Shown here piece by piece: positions 61,107-64,000 of a stretch of 64,000 nt of DNA. The notes below the pieces were generated by a model. The model worked only from the letters and a program-made list of their open reading frames with translations. It was not told the DNA's origin and searched no databases. Numbering within the stretch: the first letter of the stretch is position 1; each line of letters begins with the position of its first letter. Source of the stretch: Mytilus galloprovincialis (lineage: Eukaryota; Mollusca; Bivalvia; Mytilida; Mytilidae); the NCBI RefSeq assembly GCF_965363235.1, contig NC_134846.1, positions 29,088,218-29,152,217 of the forward strand, in the 5' to 3' direction. The position numbers and the translations under genes were made by a program.

Positions 61107-64000
61107 ATCAAAGTATCTTTACAAAAGTAGAATATATATAAGCAGAGCTTACACTTTGGTTTTTTTTTGGTCAGTGGCAGTGTGGCATAAACAATTTGTT
61201 CAAGCATGTGATTATGTCAGTTAACATGGATAAAGGGGAACCACTAAAGGCAGGGAATATTTATGTGTCAACAGTTTATTCAGATTTATATTCATTTAGT
61301 GAGAGACCTTGATTAGAGGTGCATATTAATTTTTGTTAAAAGTTTATTTACTGAGAAATATATATGTAACAATTTTTTTAAGGCTATCCATTTCAACTGA
61401 TAATTACTGGAAATCATATATATTTTCTGGTGGCATACACTTGTCCTTAAATTAGGTCATACAAAAAAATATTGTCATTATCAGTATATCAAGCTATTTT
61501 ATGGCAGACATTGTATCAGATATAGGTAGTCAACATAATTGGAAGGTCTAGGAGATAGTGTTACACATAAATATTTACATACGATCATATTGAAACAATT
61601 TATTTTAAAGTCCGAAATCTGAGATTGAAATGTAAATAAATACTACTATCTCCATATATTAAGTAGATTTCACTAAATTTACAGAAATTTAAGATTGTTA
61701 GACCTTTATCATGTACTGGTATATGTGTCCTTATGTATTTATCATTAAAAGATAAAGGGACAACTAAAAATTGTGTCTCGATCATAAACCATGTATATAA
61801 AAACTGCTTTGTATCAAATTATTTAGAATTATATTAACCCATAGTATAGTGTTTCTTTAAGGGCCTGTTTATATACTTTCATCAGTCAGATTAGCATTTT
61901 GCTGGGTTGTCAAGTCTCACTGCTTGGAAATATGTTTGACAAAATAACTACAAGGTAGGCATATTGTTTCTGCAGAGAAATAAGAACATATGAACCCCAG
62001 ATGTTTTTTTTTTGTATTTCTGTTGTTGGCGTGCTGTCATTTATGTATAAAGTTTTTCCTGACATAAATTTGAACTTTGAAGAAGAACGTTATAAGGTAC
62101 CCAAAAGTCACCAAAAGTAAAATTTCATCAAATGATTTGGCAATTGAAATTTTTACAAAATTAAACATAACAAGACTTCATTTCTTAATTAGTTGACCAA
62201 ATGATTGATTGTTGGTTGCTTAACATCCAGTGGCAAATATTTCATGCAAATTAAGGATGCTTATCAAGTGAACAAATGATACTGCTAGAATATTTTGATA
62301 AGGAAGGCTGTAATTTGATTCTTGAGTGTTGTAGTAAAATCTGATAAGATGGTTTATAAAAATTTCCAATATTCCATTGATTTAACCAGATGTCCCTTGT
62401 GACGATATGCACTTTCATGGAAAACAGCTATAGAACCTTTATTCCATCAACCATATATAATTACAATTTGATACTTGAAGGAAAAATCTTTTTTAACTAT
62501 TATTTGCCTTTTAATGGAAGCTTGCAAGATTTGTTTTTCATTTCAAAGTTCTAGAATCATATTGGAAATCATGACTTGGGTACTTTTATCATGAAGTTGT
62601 CAATATCAATAGTAGTAGAAGCTATCAGCACAGCAAACTGATAGAGACATGTTTATATTGTGTTATAATTGGGATGTATTCTGTATAGCATGGGGAATTA
62701 CTATAATGGGATATTAATTATAAACAATTGAAATATAAGGGGGGAAGCTTATTGGAAAAAGATTTTTTTTCTATTAAAACATTTTAATCTTAAAAAAAAT
62801 CAACCTTTCGATTTCGATGAAAATAATGTTTGATTATTATCTTGTCAGTGTACTCTCTAATAAATAAAACTAATGCATATACATGTATATATATTATATT
62901 CTATATATAAACTATCTATAAATCTAAAAAGGTATTTAATTTTTAAACTTTTTTACCTCTGGGAAATAGTATAAAAAAAACTTTTGTATATGTTTTGATG
63001 AATTGATTGTGACATTCCTGTGTAAACATGGAAATGATAATAAAATGTAATCCTTTTATAATTCCCATGGTACAATGCACATGTAAAACAATGGGCTGTG
63101 TCATCTGGCAAAAACACTAGGTTTATAAAGGCCAGTTGTATTGTTGTCTTTGTTATAAAATGCATCATTTTATAGTGTATAAAACAAATAATAATACGAA
63201 AGTCACAAAAAATTACTACTGGAAGTAAAAAATGTAAAATTTAAAAGGAAGAAAAATTATTAAAAATGGATTTAATGTCTTTTAATTGTGACTAAATCTT
63301 GTAACTCTTTAAGTTGTTAATGGCAAAGAACCAATTATACATTTTTTATTGTCCTGGCTTTATAAAATTGCTGGTTAATTGACAATATATTGTAAAAACA
63401 ACATGCATTGTATATTATCAAACAATTACCCACCAGTATGTCCAGATGTCAGATTTTTTACGATAGATATGAGATCAGATGACCATAGCGATTATCTTTG
63501 ATAAAAGGAATATTAATTAGCTTACTAAGTGATTAGTAGCTGTTATCTCTTAACCTCTTAAGGCTGATTCATAAGTCAATATTTGATCTTTAAGAGGTGA
63601 TACCCAGACAATGGACTTTGTATATTTGTGAATCATTGAGATTTATGTGAGCTGTTAAAATAAAAATATCTTTGTTATGGAGTGAAGATAGAAAGAGGAA
63701 GGAATGTGCTTAATTAACTTAATTTCACACCCGATCGTTTATTTACATTTGTGTACTTTTCAAACATTTCTCATTTGGACAAGATAGTAACATTAGTTTG
63801 AACTTGGAATACTGGAACAAATTGGATTTTATATTTTTTATTTGATTTGTTTTGTTGAAATCAGATTTTTCGTTAGTGATGACACGCCATGTAAATTAAC
63901 TGTTAGATTTTTTACGGAAACTACTTTTTTCACTCTTGAAACTAACAAATATAATTCCAATTTAGCGTTTGGATGGAATTGCTGTGAAAAGTGAAGAAAC

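Larger units (their letters stand above)
50323..64000 (+). other. Rap-GEF intron 3 (continues beyond window)
   Basis: At least 13.7 kb without a recognised in-phase exon. It holds a 24-bp minisatellite (52391-52540), a 190-bp tandem array (52607-53450), a degenerate SINE (54878-55066), a foldback element split by a TIR element (55185-57612), a 120-bp tandem array (57775-58140), R1 and R4 repeat fragments (59085-60400) and a short MITE (60947-61106). From 61110 to 64000 I see only AT-rich sequence. Confidence 0.65.

Noticed and set aside
63950..64000. A possible next Rap-GEF exon at the right edge after CAATTTAG
   Set aside because: In the phase needed after exon 3 the sequence reaches a stop within eight codons, and it does not resemble the expected part of the domain.

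Overview
The window is AT-rich metazoan DNA with spliceosomal genes, long introns and a dense load of interspersed repeats. Several repeat families match sequences I associate with marine mussels (Mytilus-like bivalves), so a bivalve is the likely source. This is inference from pattern recognition; no database was searched. No rRNA, CRISPR or bacterial features were seen. Most open reading frames over 60 codons are chance frames in AT-rich or tandem-repeat DNA.

Two real genes can be supported. (1) A complete six-exon gene on the + strand (5480-22395) encodes a 304-residue opsin of the RGR/retinochrome (photoisomerase-like) group. It has the retinal-binding lysine, an ERY motif and a Glu at the extracellular-loop-2 counterion position. 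Exons 3-6 and their surroundings are repeated downstream (28748-31533) with intact reading frames and splice sites, but without exons 1-2. Between the two sets lies an inverted, decayed copy of exon 4 with part of the preceding intron (24086-24560). (2) The first three coding exons of a PDZ-GEF / RAPGEF2-6 type Rap guanine nucleotide exchange factor lie on the + strand (45700-50322). They cover the N-terminal cyclic-nucleotide-binding-like domain, and the gene continues past the right edge through an intron longer than 13.6 kb.

Layout: 1-5380, repeat-rich intergenic DNA; 5380-22790, opsin gene, whose introns carry a minus-strand Helitron, a TIR element, a 36-bp minisatellite and a plus-strand Helitron; 22790-25780, retroelement debris and the inverted exon-4 relic; 25780-32810, second opsin module; 32810-45680, intergenic DNA with a SINE and several TIR elements; 45700-64000, 5' part of the Rap-GEF gene with a Helitron, TIR elements, a foldback element and tandem repeats in its introns.

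Because the opsin module is present twice, many insertions in one copy have a matching empty site in the other. This gives exact or near-exact ends for a Helitron and several TIR elements, and orders the insertions relative to the duplication. The main open question is whether the second module is an alternative 3' exon cassette, a dying duplicate (it carries two unfavourable substitutions), or an unresolved haplotype in the assembly.
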